DNA from: Bacteroidia bacterium
GTDB lineage: Bacteria; Bacteroidota; Bacteroidia; Palsa-965
Direction of reading: 5' to 3'
Length of the DNA stretch: 64,000 nucleotides
Assembly (NCBI GenBank): GCA_025454955.1
Contig: JALONL010000005.1
Span: 1 to 64,000 of the forward strand
Made by a program: the position numbers and the translations under genes. Positions 51,073-59,403 of this stretch are shown here, piece after piece; position 1 is the stretch's first letter, and the number at the start of each line of letters is the position of its first letter. The notes beneath the pieces are model-generated. The model was not told the DNA's origin, searched no databases, and saw nothing but the letters and a program-made list of their open reading frames with translations.

Positions 51073-51828
51073 TTAATCGGCTACTTCGTGTTTCAACGAT
51101 TCTTCGGCTGTATGTCTTATTTGCTGCTCGGCATCTTCTTTTCCAAGATATTTTTTTACCAGATAATGGAAAAGATAAATGAGCGGAGTGAGTCCGAGCG
51201 CAATTACAAGTTTAAGCACATAATTCAGCCAGCCGCTTTCCCACCACTGCGCGTGGGTAAATTTACCCGGAACCACAAAGCCAATGTAAAGCACCACAAA
51301 ACTGTCGATGAGTTGCGAAATTACTGTGGAACCTGTGCTGCGCAGCCAGATGAAACGACCGCCGGTACGTTCGCGGATAAACCAGAACATTACCGAGTCG
51401 ATAAGCTGCGAAATAAAAAATGCGGTAATGCTGCCAATAATGATCCACAGCGACTGACCAAAGACCAGATTAAACGTGGCATCGTCGGCCACGCCCGGAA
51501 TGGGAGCTTCGGGCGAACCGGTAAAGGCTTTGGGCTGCATGCCCAGATATACGATCACAAACGAATAGGCAATCATGCAACTGGTAAGCACCGAAAGCCA
51601 GCGCACTACTTTGCGGCCGTAAAATTCGTTCACAATATCGGTAGTAAGAAAAACCACCGGCCAGGGCAGAATGCCGATAATGGCCACATACGTGCCGAGA
51701 TTGATAAAACCCAGATCGAGCGGAACCTGAATGAGTTTGGCGCTGATGAGCTCGGCGGTAATGGCACTGGTAATAAAAATGGCCGAAAGAATGAGCAGCA
51801 GCCGTGTGCGCTTGTGTTGAAGTTGCAT
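51073..51828 (-). CDS. yhhQ: Queuosine precursor transporter (VUT/YhhQ family)
   Basis: This 251-residue membrane protein has about six hydrophobic segments. It shows the family motifs TAELISAKLIQV, VFLTTDIVNEFYGRKVVRW and FFISQLIDSVMFWFIRERTGGR. YhhQ-type proteins import precursors of the modified tRNA base queuosine. The last 25 residues are charged and cytoplasmic. A 7-of-8 -7 promoter element (TACATTTC, minus strand) ends 4 nt before the ATG. Confidence 0.92.
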   Translation of the reverse strand: MQLQHKRTRLLLILSAIFITSAITAELISAKLIQVPLDLGFINLGTYVAIIGILPWPVVFLTTDIVNEFYGRKVVRWLSVLTSCMIAYSFVIVYLGMQPKAFTGSPEAPIPGVADDATFNLVFGQSLWIIIGSITAFFISQLIDSVMFWFIRERTGGRFIWLRSTGSTVISQLIDSFVVLYIGFVVPGKFTHAQWWESGWLNYVLKLVIALGLTPLIYLFHYLVKKYLGKEDAEQQIRHTAEESLKHEVAD

Positions 51829-51832
51829 GGCA

Positions 51833-51840
51833 GAAATGTA
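51833..51840 (-). promoter_or_regulatory. Putative -7 element directly before the yhhQ ATG
   Basis: TACATTTC on the minus strand matches TAnnTTTG at 7 of 8 positions, with 4 nt to the start codon. It implies a leaderless transcript. Confidence 0.35.
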
Positions 51841-51912
51841 GAAAATAAAACCATGCTGGAGCGTTTTTGTTCACGCCGAAGCGATTGCCCCTGCACCAAC
51901 TAAAAATGAGGC

Positions 51913-53187
51913 TCAACAGGTTTCAAGAAACTCCTCCAGCGCGGCATATACCTGCTCAAGCTGTTTGGTGGTAATGCAGTATGGGGGTAATACATAAATT
52001 ATATTTCCCAGCGGACGAAGTATCACACCGCGTTCGAGGAAAAACGGATGCACACGTTCGCTGATCGGGTTGAGGTAGGAAGTGCTTTCGGTGCTGCGCA
52101 GTTCGAATGCGGCTATGGTGCCTTTGCAACGTGCCTGCATCACAGCCCGGTGATTTTTCAGCCGCCGGGTTTGTGCCTGTTGAAAGTGTGCAAGCGTGTG
52201 TATCTGCTGTTGCGTGTGTGCTTCTTCCATCAGGTCGAAACTGGCCAGGGCAGCGGCGCAGGCGGTGGCGTTTGCGGTGTACGAATGGCCGTGAAAAAAC
52301 GTGCGCGTGCGGTCGGAGGTGAGGAATGCGGCGTGTATTTCTTCGGTGCACAGTGTAACGCCCAGCGGCATGAAACCTCCGGTAAGGCCTTTCGAAAGGC
52401 AAATCATGTCAGGCTTTACCGTGCATTGGTCGCTGGCAAACCAGGTGCCGGTGCGGCCGAAACCGGTCATTACTTCGTCGGCAATTACCGGTATGCCTTT
52501 GTCTTTGCAGCGTTGGTAAATGCGGCTCAGTGCTTCGGCTTCGTACATAATCATGCCGCCTGCGCCCTGTATGAGCGGCTCGGCAATGAAAGCCGCCGTA
52601 TGCTCATCGAGCGCCTCTGTCAAAGCATTCAGGCTTGCATCTTCGCTACCCGGCAGCGGCACAGGAATATGCACCACCTCAAACAGCAAAGGCCCGAATG
52701 CCCGGCTGAACACGTTGCGCGCCCCGGCCGACATGGCCCCGAATGTATCGCCGTGATAGGCATTTTCGAACGCCACAATTTTTGTACGCGGTGTGCCTTT
52801 GTTGTGCCAGTATTGCAAAGCCATTTTCAGCGCCACTTCCACTGCGGTGGAGCCATCGTCGGAATAAAATACTTTGCTCATGTGGGGCAGCCGTCCCAGC
52901 AGCCGCTCGGCCAGTTCCACCGCAGGCTCGTGGGTAAAGCCCGAAAAAATGGCATGTTCGAGCGTGACAAGCTGCACCGCAATTTTTTGCGCAATATATG
53001 GATGCGCATGACCATGCAAATTGACCCACCACGAAGCCGTGGCATCAATATAACTGCGGCCGTCTTCGCCAAACAGCAAAGCTCCTTCGCCACGCACCAA
53101 TGCCACGGCATCCTGCACAGGCAACTGCGGCGTAAACGGATGCCAAACCGCGGCACGGTCGCGTGCTGATAATGAAGGCGTGTTCAT
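51913..53187 (-). CDS. bioA: Adenosylmethionine-8-amino-7-oxononanoate aminotransferase
   Basis: This 424-residue PLP enzyme makes 7,8-diaminopelargonate from KAPA, with SAM as amino donor. Seen are SWWVNLHGHAHPYIAQ, IPVIADEVMTGFGRTG with the PLP-binding Asp, and CLSKGLTGGFMPLG with the Schiff-base Lys. The frame is open further, but the ATG at 53187 gives the usual N terminus and sits 4 nt after an exact -7 promoter element. It is separated from bioD by 69 bp, so it may be transcribed both with the operon and alone. Confidence 0.96.
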   Translation of the reverse strand: MNTPSLSARDRAAVWHPFTPQLPVQDAVALVRGEGALLFGEDGRSYIDATASWWVNLHGHAHPYIAQKIAVQLVTLEHAIFSGFTHEPAVELAERLLGRLPHMSKVFYSDDGSTAVEVALKMALQYWHNKGTPRTKIVAFENAYHGDTFGAMSAGARNVFSRAFGPLLFEVVHIPVPLPGSEDASLNALTEALDEHTAAFIAEPLIQGAGGMIMYEAEALSRIYQRCKDKGIPVIADEVMTGFGRTGTWFASDQCTVKPDMICLSKGLTGGFMPLGVTLCTEEIHAAFLTSDRTRTFFHGHSYTANATACAAALASFDLMEEAHTQQQIHTLAHFQQAQTRRLKNHRAVMQARCKGTIAAFELRSTESTSYLNPISERVHPFFLERGVILRPLGNIIYVLPPYCITTKQLEQVYAALEEFLETC

Positions 53188-53191
53188 GCCG

Positions 53192-53199
53192 CAAAGATA
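53192..53199 (-). promoter_or_regulatory. Putative -7 promoter element directly before the bioA ATG
   Basis: TATCTTTG on the minus strand fits TAnnTTTG exactly, 4 nt before the ATG. An internal promoter would let bioA be expressed separately. Confidence 0.5.
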
Positions 53200-53256
53200 G
53201 CAGCCGCAATACAGCAGCCAACGCATCGGGCAATTAAGTAAACCAATCGGGAAATG

Positions 53257-53874
53257 TTAAGCGGGCTGCAAGCTGAACTGCCCGGCATAACGGCTTATCA
53301 CCTGCTGATTAATCACCCCTTCTTTCATAATACGCCCGATACAGCGCAAACCGCTGTGACGTAAAATAATATCTTCCGAAAGCTGGTGAGGAGGACCGTT
53401 AAATACCAATCCGGCCACGGGAATATTCCGGTAACGAAGCACATCAAGTGTAAGCAGGGTATGATTAATGCTTCCGAGATAATTCTGAATCACCACCACC
53501 ACTTCAGCCTCAAACTTCACAATAAGATCAATAATAAACTGCTCTTCGTTGAGCGGTACCATTAACCCGCCCGCACCTTCTATAATTAAGGTATTAGTGG
53601 TTTCGGGCAATACAATTTTGTGGAGATCAATGCGGGTATCTTCGAGTTCGGCGGCCGCGTGGGGCGACATGTACTGACGCAGCACATACGCTTCGGGGTG
53701 GATGCGCGTTTGCGTGTTGGTAATGTACTTGCGGATTTTATCAGAATCGGTAGAAAAATAACTGCCGGTTTGCACAGGTTTCCAGTAGTCGGCCTTGAGG
53801 GCTTCTACGAGAATGCCGGAAACCACGGTTTTTCCAACATCCGTTCCAATACCGGTTACGAATATTTTCTTCAT
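53257..53874 (-). CDS. bioD: Dethiobiotin synthetase
   Basis: This 205-residue enzyme closes the ureido ring of dethiobiotin using CO2 and ATP. The P-loop is GTDVGKTVVSGIL at the N terminus, and IIEGAGGLMVPLN is the second conserved block. Length matches the family. It follows bioF by 46 bp and precedes bioA in the same direction. Confidence 0.95.
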   Translation of the reverse strand: MKKIFVTGIGTDVGKTVVSGILVEALKADYWKPVQTGSYFSTDSDKIRKYITNTQTRIHPEAYVLRQYMSPHAAAELEDTRIDLHKIVLPETTNTLIIEGAGGLMVPLNEEQFIIDLIVKFEAEVVVVIQNYLGSINHTLLTLDVLRYRNIPVAGLVFNGPPHQLSEDIILRHSGLRCIGRIMKEGVINQQVISRYAGQFSLQPA

Positions 53875-53920
53875 TCAGAGGGGGTAGCTGCGTCAAATGT
53901 CGCAAATAAACCCCGAACAT

Positions 53921-55045
53921 TCAAAACCACAAAGCCGCGCATTTTAAGAAATCATTGATTTCTTTTTCGGTGTTGTGCGTATGAATGCATACGCGGATTC
54001 TTTCAGTACCCGCCGGAACCGTGGGAGCCAGCACCGGCCTTACATCGAAACCATTGCTGCGCAATTTCTCCGCCACCTCGCGGGCTTTATGATTTCCCGG
54101 CAAAAGCAGGGCCTGAATGGCTGATTGTGAGGGCAATAAATGTAACTGCGGGTAGTTTGCAGCCGTTTGTCGGAAAAAATGAATGCGCTGTTGCAACTCC
54201 AGTTTCAACATGCCATGATTCTGCTGCATAAACCGGCACGATTCGCGCAGGGCAATAACCGAATGCGGCGAAGGGGCGGTGGTATAAATAAAGGAGCGCG
54301 AAAAATTGATGAGGTAATTCCTGAGCAATTCCGAGCCCAGCCACGCCGCACCATGCACACCGCCAGCTTTGCCAAAAGTATGCAGGCGGGCAAACACTTC
54401 TCCGGTAAGCCCCAGTTCGGCGGTGAGTCCCGGAAAGTAAACGCCCGTGCCGTGTGCTTCGTCCACCACCAGTTGCGCCCCTGCCTTCCGGCAGCATTCG
54501 GCCATTTCGGCCAGCGGTGCTTCATCGCCATCCATCGAATACACCGACTCCACGGCTACAAATACCAGGCCGCTGCATCGCGCAAGTTTGCGGCGCAAAT
54601 CGTCGGTGTCATTGTGCGCAAAGCTGTGAGCCTTTGCGGTGGAAAGCCGTATTCCGTCGCGCACCGAGGCGTGAATAAATTCATCGTAAAGCACCGTAGC
54701 ATTGCGCTGCGCCACGGCCTGAAAGAAGCCCACATTGGCCGCATAACCCGACGAGTAAATGAGCGCCGCATCGGCCTTAAAAATTGCTGCAATTTCACGC
54801 TCGGTTTCTTCGGCAAGCGCCGTATTCCCCACCAGCAGCCGCGATCCGCCCGAGCCCGAATTGAAGCCCTCGGCGGCGGCGGCCACACGCGCAGAAAATT
54901 CGGGACTATGAGCCAGCCCGTAATAATCGTTCGAACAAAAATCAATTAATCCTTCGGGCGAGTGCAGCTTGCGCAGCGCACCCTCGCTTTCGCGCTTTTG
55001 CAGCGCCTGCCTCATAAACTCATCGGCCGGAAAATCTGTATTCAT
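53921..55045 (-). CDS. bioF: 8-amino-7-oxononanoate synthase
   Basis: This 374-residue PLP enzyme condenses pimeloyl thioester with alanine. It shows FCSNDYYGLAHS, GSGGSRLLVGN, VVDEAHGTGVYFPG and the Schiff-base Lys in HTFGKAGGVHGAAWLG. Its ATG overlaps the stop of the preceding barrel gene (ATGA). No bioC or bioH was found near it, so the pimeloyl precursor route is encoded elsewhere. Confidence 0.95.
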   Translation of the reverse strand: MNTDFPADEFMRQALQKRESEGALRKLHSPEGLIDFCSNDYYGLAHSPEFSARVAAAAEGFNSGSGGSRLLVGNTALAEETEREIAAIFKADAALIYSSGYAANVGFFQAVAQRNATVLYDEFIHASVRDGIRLSTAKAHSFAHNDTDDLRRKLARCSGLVFVAVESVYSMDGDEAPLAEMAECCRKAGAQLVVDEAHGTGVYFPGLTAELGLTGEVFARLHTFGKAGGVHGAAWLGSELLRNYLINFSRSFIYTTAPSPHSVIALRESCRFMQQNHGMLKLELQQRIHFFRQTAANYPQLHLLPSQSAIQALLLPGNHKAREVAEKLRSNGFDVRPVLAPTVPAGTERIRVCIHTHNTEKEINDFLKCAALWF

Positions 55046-55749
55046 CGTTCCTGCGAAGGATCGAAACGAAGGCCTACATTGAGGCCATAAGAAACAATGG
55101 TATGCTTTACGCTTCCCTCAGGATCAACTGCCTGGCTGTTGAAAAACTTAATGCCCGCATGAGGCTGCACATACACGAAGAAGTTTCCCCAAATGGCATA
55201 ATCGGCCACGGGCGCTAGCGATAAAAACCAGTTGCTTGAAGCATTGTCGTTGCCAAACAAATTGATGCGCTGCACTCCGCTGAAATTGAAATACCCGCCG
55301 CGTAAATTAACCGACGCCGAAACAGCCGAACGGGCTTCGGGAAACAGCGGAACTTCAAACTGCGCATAAAGCACATCGAACCGGAAACTCTCGTCGAAAA
55401 TAAGCGGTGCCGAAGAGTTGTCGAGCTGAATGCTGGAAAGAATAAACTTCTCGAAACTCAGTCCCAGCCCAGCACGCACTTTGCCAAAGGGAAAAAGTAT
55501 GCCGCTATCCCAGGACGTAAACGGACTGGTGGCCCTGAAACCAAAACTTCCGGTTTCAATGGCCACGCCCTGCCTGTCGAAAAGCGAAGTTTTGTCGAGC
55601 TCCGAAAACCAGCGCGCCGAGCCCCAGCTATGCCCGAAATACACCAATTGCTTGTCCATATTCTTCTTCACATCGGTTCGCGCACCGGGCTGGGCCGACG
55701 CGGCAATGGCGAATAAACAGAAACAGGCAAAGAGGTGTAATTTTTTCAT
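55042..55749 (-). CDS. Outer-membrane barrel-like protein inside the biotin operon
   Basis: This 235-residue protein has a signal peptide ([20 protein letters not shown]) and alternating beta strands ending in VSYGLNVGLRFDP, the look of a small outer-membrane barrel. It lies between bioB (1-bp overlap, TGATG) and bioF (4-bp overlap, ATGA), so it is translated within the biotin transcript. A role in biotin or precursor uptake is conceivable but only inferred. No specific family is recognised. Confidence 0.75.
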   Translation of the reverse strand: MKKLHLFACFCLFAIAASAQPGARTDVKKNMDKQLVYFGHSWGSARWFSELDKTSLFDRQGVAIETGSFGFRATSPFTSWDSGILFPFGKVRAGLGLSFEKFILSSIQLDNSSAPLIFDESFRFDVLYAQFEVPLFPEARSAVSASVNLRGGYFNFSGVQRINLFGNDNASSNWFLSLAPVADYAIWGNFFVYVQPHAGIKFFNSQAVDPEGSVKHTIVSYGLNVGLRFDPSQER

Positions 55750-56759
55750 CAGGGTTGAGCCATTTCCTGCGGGGCAGGTTTTGTATGTGAGGGGCGGCCT
55801 TTGGCAAAAGGCGTTTGCGGTTCGAGGCCAAGCAGGCGGAAAAGTTCCATGTCGGCATCAAAGGCCGGATTGGGTGTGGTAAGCAGTTTTTCGCCGGCAA
55901 AAATAGAGTTGGCACCGGCCATAAAGCACAGGGCCTGGCCTTCGGCACTCATATTGGTTCGTCCGGCCGAGAGGCGCACCACTGTTTTGGGCAGTACAAT
56001 GCGGGCTGTGGCAATAATGCGCACCATGTCCCAGATGGGCACCGGCGGCTGATCTTCGAGCGGCGTGCCTTCTACGGCCACCAGCGCGTTAATGGGCACC
56101 GATTCGGGGTGCGGATTAAGGTTGGCCAGCGTTTTAAGCATACCCAGCCTGTCGTTTACCGTTTCGCCCATGCCGATAATGCCGCCCGAGCAAATGGTCA
56201 TGCCTGCCTTGCGCACATTATTGAGCGTGTTCAGGCGGTCGTCGTAGGTGCGGGTGGAAATAATTTCGCCGTAAAATTCCTCCGACGAGTCGAGGTTATG
56301 GTTGTAGGCATACACGCCGGCTTCGGCCAGTTTCCAGGCCTGTTCTTCGGTAAGCATGCCCAGGGTGCAGCACACTTCCATATCGAGGTTGTTTATGGCT
56401 TTCACCATATCCAGCACCTGATCGAAATCGCGGTTGTCCCGAACTTCGCGCCAGGCTGCGCCCAAACACATACGCGATGCGCCGGCTGCTTTGGCCTTTT
56501 CGGCTGTGGCCACCACTTCCTTCACCGGAAGCAGTTTATGCACTTTTACTTCGGTGTGATAGCGGGCTGCCTGCGGGCAATAGCTACAGTCTTCGGGGCA
56601 GCCGCCGGTTTTGATGGAAAGCAGCGAACTCACCTGAACCGCACGGCTGTTGTGGTGTTCGCGGTGAATTGTGGCAGCCTGATGGATTAAGTCGAGCAGC
56701 GGACGGTTGTAAACCTCCTCTAATTCCTGAATCGTCCAGTTGTGGCGAATGTTTGTCAT
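55749..56759 (-). CDS. bioB: Biotin synthase
   Basis: This 336-residue radical SAM enzyme inserts sulfur into dethiobiotin. The radical SAM cluster is in [14 protein letters not shown] (CxxxCxxC). Further motifs are [23 protein letters not shown] and the second-cluster region around SAGRTNMS. It is the first gene of the biotin operon and is preceded by a canonical promoter. The last gene overlap (TGATG) couples it to the barrel protein. The C-terminal about 20 residues ([11 protein letters not shown]) are a poorly conserved tail. Confidence 0.97.
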   Translation of the reverse strand: MTNIRHNWTIQELEEVYNRPLLDLIHQAATIHREHHNSRAVQVSSLLSIKTGGCPEDCSYCPQAARYHTEVKVHKLLPVKEVVATAEKAKAAGASRMCLGAAWREVRDNRDFDQVLDMVKAINNLDMEVCCTLGMLTEEQAWKLAEAGVYAYNHNLDSSEEFYGEIISTRTYDDRLNTLNNVRKAGMTICSGGIIGMGETVNDRLGMLKTLANLNPHPESVPINALVAVEGTPLEDQPPVPIWDMVRIIATARIVLPKTVVRLSAGRTNMSAEGQALCFMAGANSIFAGEKLLTTPNPAFDADMELFRLLGLEPQTPFAKGRPSHTKPAPQEMAQP

Positions 56760-56769
56760 ACCAGTTTAA

Positions 56770-56800
56770 CAAATATAGAAGAATGCCGGAGAGCGGCAAA
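56770..56800 (-). promoter_or_regulatory. Canonical promoter of the biotin operon
   Basis: On the minus strand TTTG (56797-56800), 19 bp, then TATATTTG (56770-56777). Predicted start is near 56764, only a few nt before the bioB ATG. No riboswitch-like leader fits in this space, so a protein repressor is the likelier control. Confidence 0.75.
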
Positions 56801-56982
56801 CCGGGGCAAAAATACCGGAGTTTTTCGGCCATACGCATATTAATTTTGCGAATGCTGATTATCAGTGGTTTTGGTTAAATATATAATGGCAGGTGTCAGA
56901 ATTTTGAGCAATGACGAGGGATGTGGAGGGTTGTTAATAAAATGTGGAGGGGGGGACTTGACAAGGGGTGGTTGGTGGGTGT

Positions 56983-56990
56983 TACCTTTG
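56983..56990 (+). promoter_or_regulatory. Putative -7 promoter element for the Panacea/toxin operon
   Basis: TACCTTTG fits TAnnTTTG exactly, 72 nt before the Panacea ATG. A CTTG lies 22 bp upstream at 56957-56960, at the edge of the usual spacing. The 303-bp gap (56760-57062) otherwise holds only the bioB promoter and a G-rich stretch. Confidence 0.45.
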
Positions 56991-57062
56991 TGGGGAAAAT
57001 TAAGCAGTTTATTGGAGTGGTTTTGTTTAATAAGTAAATCAATTATTAATTTATTCATTAAA

Positions 57063-57575
57063 ATGATGAAATTACAAGAAACTACTCATTGTCACCAAAA
57101 AAGTACACCGGCTTCTTCCCCGCTGGCTTCGGCCAATTCGGTGGCAGATGCTTTTCTTAAACTCAGCCAGCCCGAAACCGGCGATGTACTTACCCATTTA
57201 AAGTTGCAGAAGCTGTTGTATTATGCACAGGGCTACCATCTGGCACTTTATAATGTTCCGCTTTTCGAAGAGCCTATTCTTGCGTGGGAGCACGGCCCGG
57301 TGGTGCAGCAAATTTACCACCGGTTCAAGCACCTGGGTTCGGCCTCGCTTCCCCCGCCGGAAAATTATCATAGCACGGATATTTTTACTCCCGATCAACT
57401 CGCTCTCATTATTGATGTAAATACGGTGTATGGTCAGTTTTCGGCGTGGAAACTTCGTGATATGACGCATAATGAGTACCCGTGGCTTGTTACTCCCCGC
57501 AACGAGGAAATCCGCCGCGATCTTATTTACGAGTTTTTCAAAAACCACTTATTGAAGCACGATGGGGAAGAATAA
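57063..57575 (+). CDS. Panacea-domain (DUF4065) antitoxin-type protein
   Basis: This 170-residue protein has the Panacea/SocA-like domain: VLTHLKLQKLLYYAQGYHLAL, then EEPILAWEHGPVVQQIYHRF, and FSAWKLRDMTHNEYPW near the end. Panacea proteins serve as antitoxins for many unrelated toxins, and related proteins act as protease adaptors. The gene overlaps the next ORF by 14 bp, the order and overlap expected of an antitoxin followed by its toxin. The start at 57063 is used; the frame is open about 200 nt further but that part has no family match. Confidence 0.88.
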   Translation: MMKLQETTHCHQKSTPASSPLASANSVADAFLKLSQPETGDVLTHLKLQKLLYYAQGYHLALYNVPLFEEPILAWEHGPVVQQIYHRFKHLGSASLPPPENYHSTDIFTPDQLALIIDVNTVYGQFSAWKLRDMTHNEYPWLVTPRNEEIRRDLIYEFFKNHLLKHDGEE

Positions 57576-57978
57576 GTTGCGGCAGCCGCAGCTTTCGTCT
57601 GGTAAACTCATCACTTCTGCCCCTACTGCACAACTTCATTCACCGGTAAATTATCCGGTGTTCAGCTTCAAATACCTGCATCCGAATTATAATGTGGAGC
57701 AATGTGAGGGCGACGACAAGCAGGCACTCATTCAGCGTATGGCCATGATCGGGCGTATAAACTGGAACGAACTTCAGTTGGCTCCGCGGCATGGCATAGG
57801 CTGCGAGAAAATCAGTAAGGATAGCATACGGCCGGGTATTCCGGCGGGCGTTCCGGAGCATATCGACTTTTTTCTTGCGTTCAGGTACAACGGAAAGAAG
57901 GCAATTATCGGCTGGCGTGATACCTTTGTGTTTCATTTACTTTACGTGGACCGTAATTTTTCGGTTTACGCACACTGA
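57562..57978 (+). CDS. Candidate toxin partner of the Panacea protein
   Basis: This 138-residue protein starts inside the end of the Panacea gene (14-bp overlap) and stops 6 bp before trmD. It has a disordered N terminus, then a conserved-looking core: RINWNELQLAPRHGIGCEKI, IDFFLAFRYNGKKAIIGWRD and LLYVDRNFSVYAH. I do not recognise the family with certainty. The aromatic and basic pattern is like a small RNase or nucleic-acid-binding toxin. Its role as toxin is inferred from the gene order only. Confidence 0.6.
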   Translation: MGKNKLRQPQLSSGKLITSAPTAQLHSPVNYPVFSFKYLHPNYNVEQCEGDDKQALIQRMAMIGRINWNELQLAPRHGIGCEKISKDSIRPGIPAGVPEHIDFFLAFRYNGKKAIIGWRDTFVFHLLYVDRNFSVYAH

Positions 57979-57984
57979 AACGCC

Positions 57985-58659
57985 ATGCGTATAGACATTA
58001 TATCCGTAGTGCCCGAACTGCTTGAAAGTCCGTTTTCGCATTCCATTATGAAACGGGCGCAGCAAAAAGGACTGGCCGAAGTACATCTGGTGAATCTTCG
58101 TGATTATGCCCACGACAAACACCGCACGGTTGACGATTATGCCTTCGGCGGGGGGGCGGGCATGGTAATGAAAATAGAACCCATTGCCGCCTGCATTGAA
58201 GATCTCAAAAGCAAGCGGCATTACGACGAAATCATTTACATGTCGCCCGACGGTGAGCAGTTTTCGCAGGCTATTGCCAACCGGCTTTCGTCGCTCGAAA
58301 ACATTCTTATCCTTTGCGGGCATTACAAAGGTGTTGACGAGCGGGTGCGCGAGCATTTCATTACCCGCGAAATTTCGGTGGGCGACTATGTGCTTTCGGG
58401 CGGCGAACTGGCGGCGGCCGTGGTAAGCGACGCCGTAATACGCCTTATTCCGGGTGTACTTAACGACGAAACCTCGGCCCTGAGTGACTCTTTTCAGGAC
58501 AATTTGCTGGCTCCGCCCGTTTACACCCGCCCGGCCGAATTCAGAGGCTGGAAAGTGCCAGAAGTTCTGCTCTCGGGCCACGAAGCAAATATTCACCACT
58601 GGCGGCACGAACAGGCCATACAGCGCACCCGCCAACGCAGGCCGGGGCTTATAGAATGA
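57985..58659 (+). CDS. trmD: tRNA (guanine37-N1)-methyltransferase
   Basis: This 224-residue SPOUT enzyme makes m1G37 in tRNA, which prevents frameshifting. Motifs seen are [17 protein letters not shown] at the start, [21 protein letters not shown] and [12 protein letters not shown], the knot that holds SAM. It is usually encoded with rpsP, rimM and rplS; here rplS follows, but the upstream partner is a toxin-antitoxin pair, 6 bp away. The protein is essential in most bacteria. Confidence 0.96.
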   Translation: MRIDIISVVPELLESPFSHSIMKRAQQKGLAEVHLVNLRDYAHDKHRTVDDYAFGGGAGMVMKIEPIAACIEDLKSKRHYDEIIYMSPDGEQFSQAIANRLSSLENILILCGHYKGVDERVREHFITREISVGDYVLSGGELAAAVVSDAVIRLIPGVLNDETSALSDSFQDNLLAPPVYTRPAEFRGWKVPEVLLSGHEANIHHWRHEQAIQRTRQRRPGLIE

Positions 58660-58683
58660 TTGCAGTAAAAAATATGTCCGGTA

Positions 58684-58714
58684 CTTGCTAATTAGGTGAA
58701 AGTCCGTATATTTG
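58684..58714 (+). promoter_or_regulatory. Promoter of rplS
   Basis: CTTG (58684-58687), 19 bp, then TATATTTG (58707-58714), an exact -7 element, in the gap between trmD and rplS. A leader of about 32 nt follows. Confidence 0.6.
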
Positions 58715-58752
58715 CACTCCAATTTCGAACAACAATTACAACTATACGCATC

Positions 58753-59118
58753 ATGAATCTCCTCCAATACGCTGAATCACAGCTTTCTCCGAAGGTAAAT
58801 CACCCCTCTTTCAAGGCGGGCGACACAGTAACGGTTCACTACCAGATTAAGGAAGGCGACAAGATGCGCATCCAGCAGTTCACCGGCGTGGTTATCCAGC
58901 GTCGCGGACATGACTCGGTAGAAACTTTCACCGTGCGCAAAATGTCAAACGGCGTGGGTGTTGAACGTATTTTCCCCACCAACACACCTTTCATCGAGAA
59001 AATCGAAGTGAAAAAACACGGTGTGGTTCGTCGCGCACGCATTTTCTACCTGCGCAAACTCACCGGTAAGAAAGCCCGTATTCAGGAGCGCATTCAAACT
59101 TCAGATTCTGCAGAATAA
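58753..59118 (+). CDS. rplS: Large ribosomal subunit protein bL19
   Basis: This 121-residue protein matches bL19: [54 protein letters not shown] and [14 protein letters not shown]. It sits at the interface of the ribosomal subunits. The frame is open 57 nt upstream, but the family start fits the ATG at 58753. Own promoter and a strong terminator define a single-gene transcript next to trmD. Confidence 0.97.
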   Translation: MNLLQYAESQLSPKVNHPSFKAGDTVTVHYQIKEGDKMRIQQFTGVVIQRRGHDSVETFTVRKMSNGVGVERIFPTNTPFIEKIEVKKHGVVRRARIFYLRKLTGKKARIQERIQTSDSAE

Positions 59119-59140
59119 TTTTATCCTGCATTACCCATAC

Positions 59141-59174
59141 ATCCCGAACCGTTCTGGTTCGGGATTTTTTTTTG
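59141..59174 (+). terminator. Rho-independent terminator after rplS
   Basis: ATCCCGAACC pairs perfectly with GGTTCGGGAT around a 5-nt loop, followed by nine T. Confidence 0.92.
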
Positions 59175-59315
59175 GCCTTACTTTTTCTCCACTAATTTTA
59201 TTATCTTAATATACTCATTTCTATTTTACACACAGTGTTAACCGGCCTTTTACACAGGCCGGAGATCTTTACAAAACGTTGACGGAACCTGAACACATAG
59301 CTTATAGTACTTGCC

Positions 59316-59378
59316 TAATTTTGAAGTGCAAAAAGCTGAAAACCTTGATGTCACCTGCGACTGAAACCAGCTTTTTGC
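59316..59378 (+). promoter_or_regulatory. Promoter element and leader hairpin of a T9SS cargo gene
   Basis: TAATTTTG (59316-59323) fits TAnnTTTG. Right after it GCAAAAAGCTG (59328-59338) pairs perfectly with CAGCTTTTTGC (59368-59378) around a 29-nt loop, in the 5' leader of the gene starting at 59404. Confidence 0.5.
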
Positions 59379-59403
59379 GGTGAAATTGCTGAATAGTATT
59401 CTC

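Noticed and set aside
52048-53169. 373-codon plus-strand open frame over bioA
   Set aside because: Antisense to bioA with low-complexity, motif-free translation.
55815-56690. 291-codon plus-strand open frame over bioB
   Set aside because: Antisense to bioB; rich in His/Gly/Phe as expected of a shadow, with no domain.
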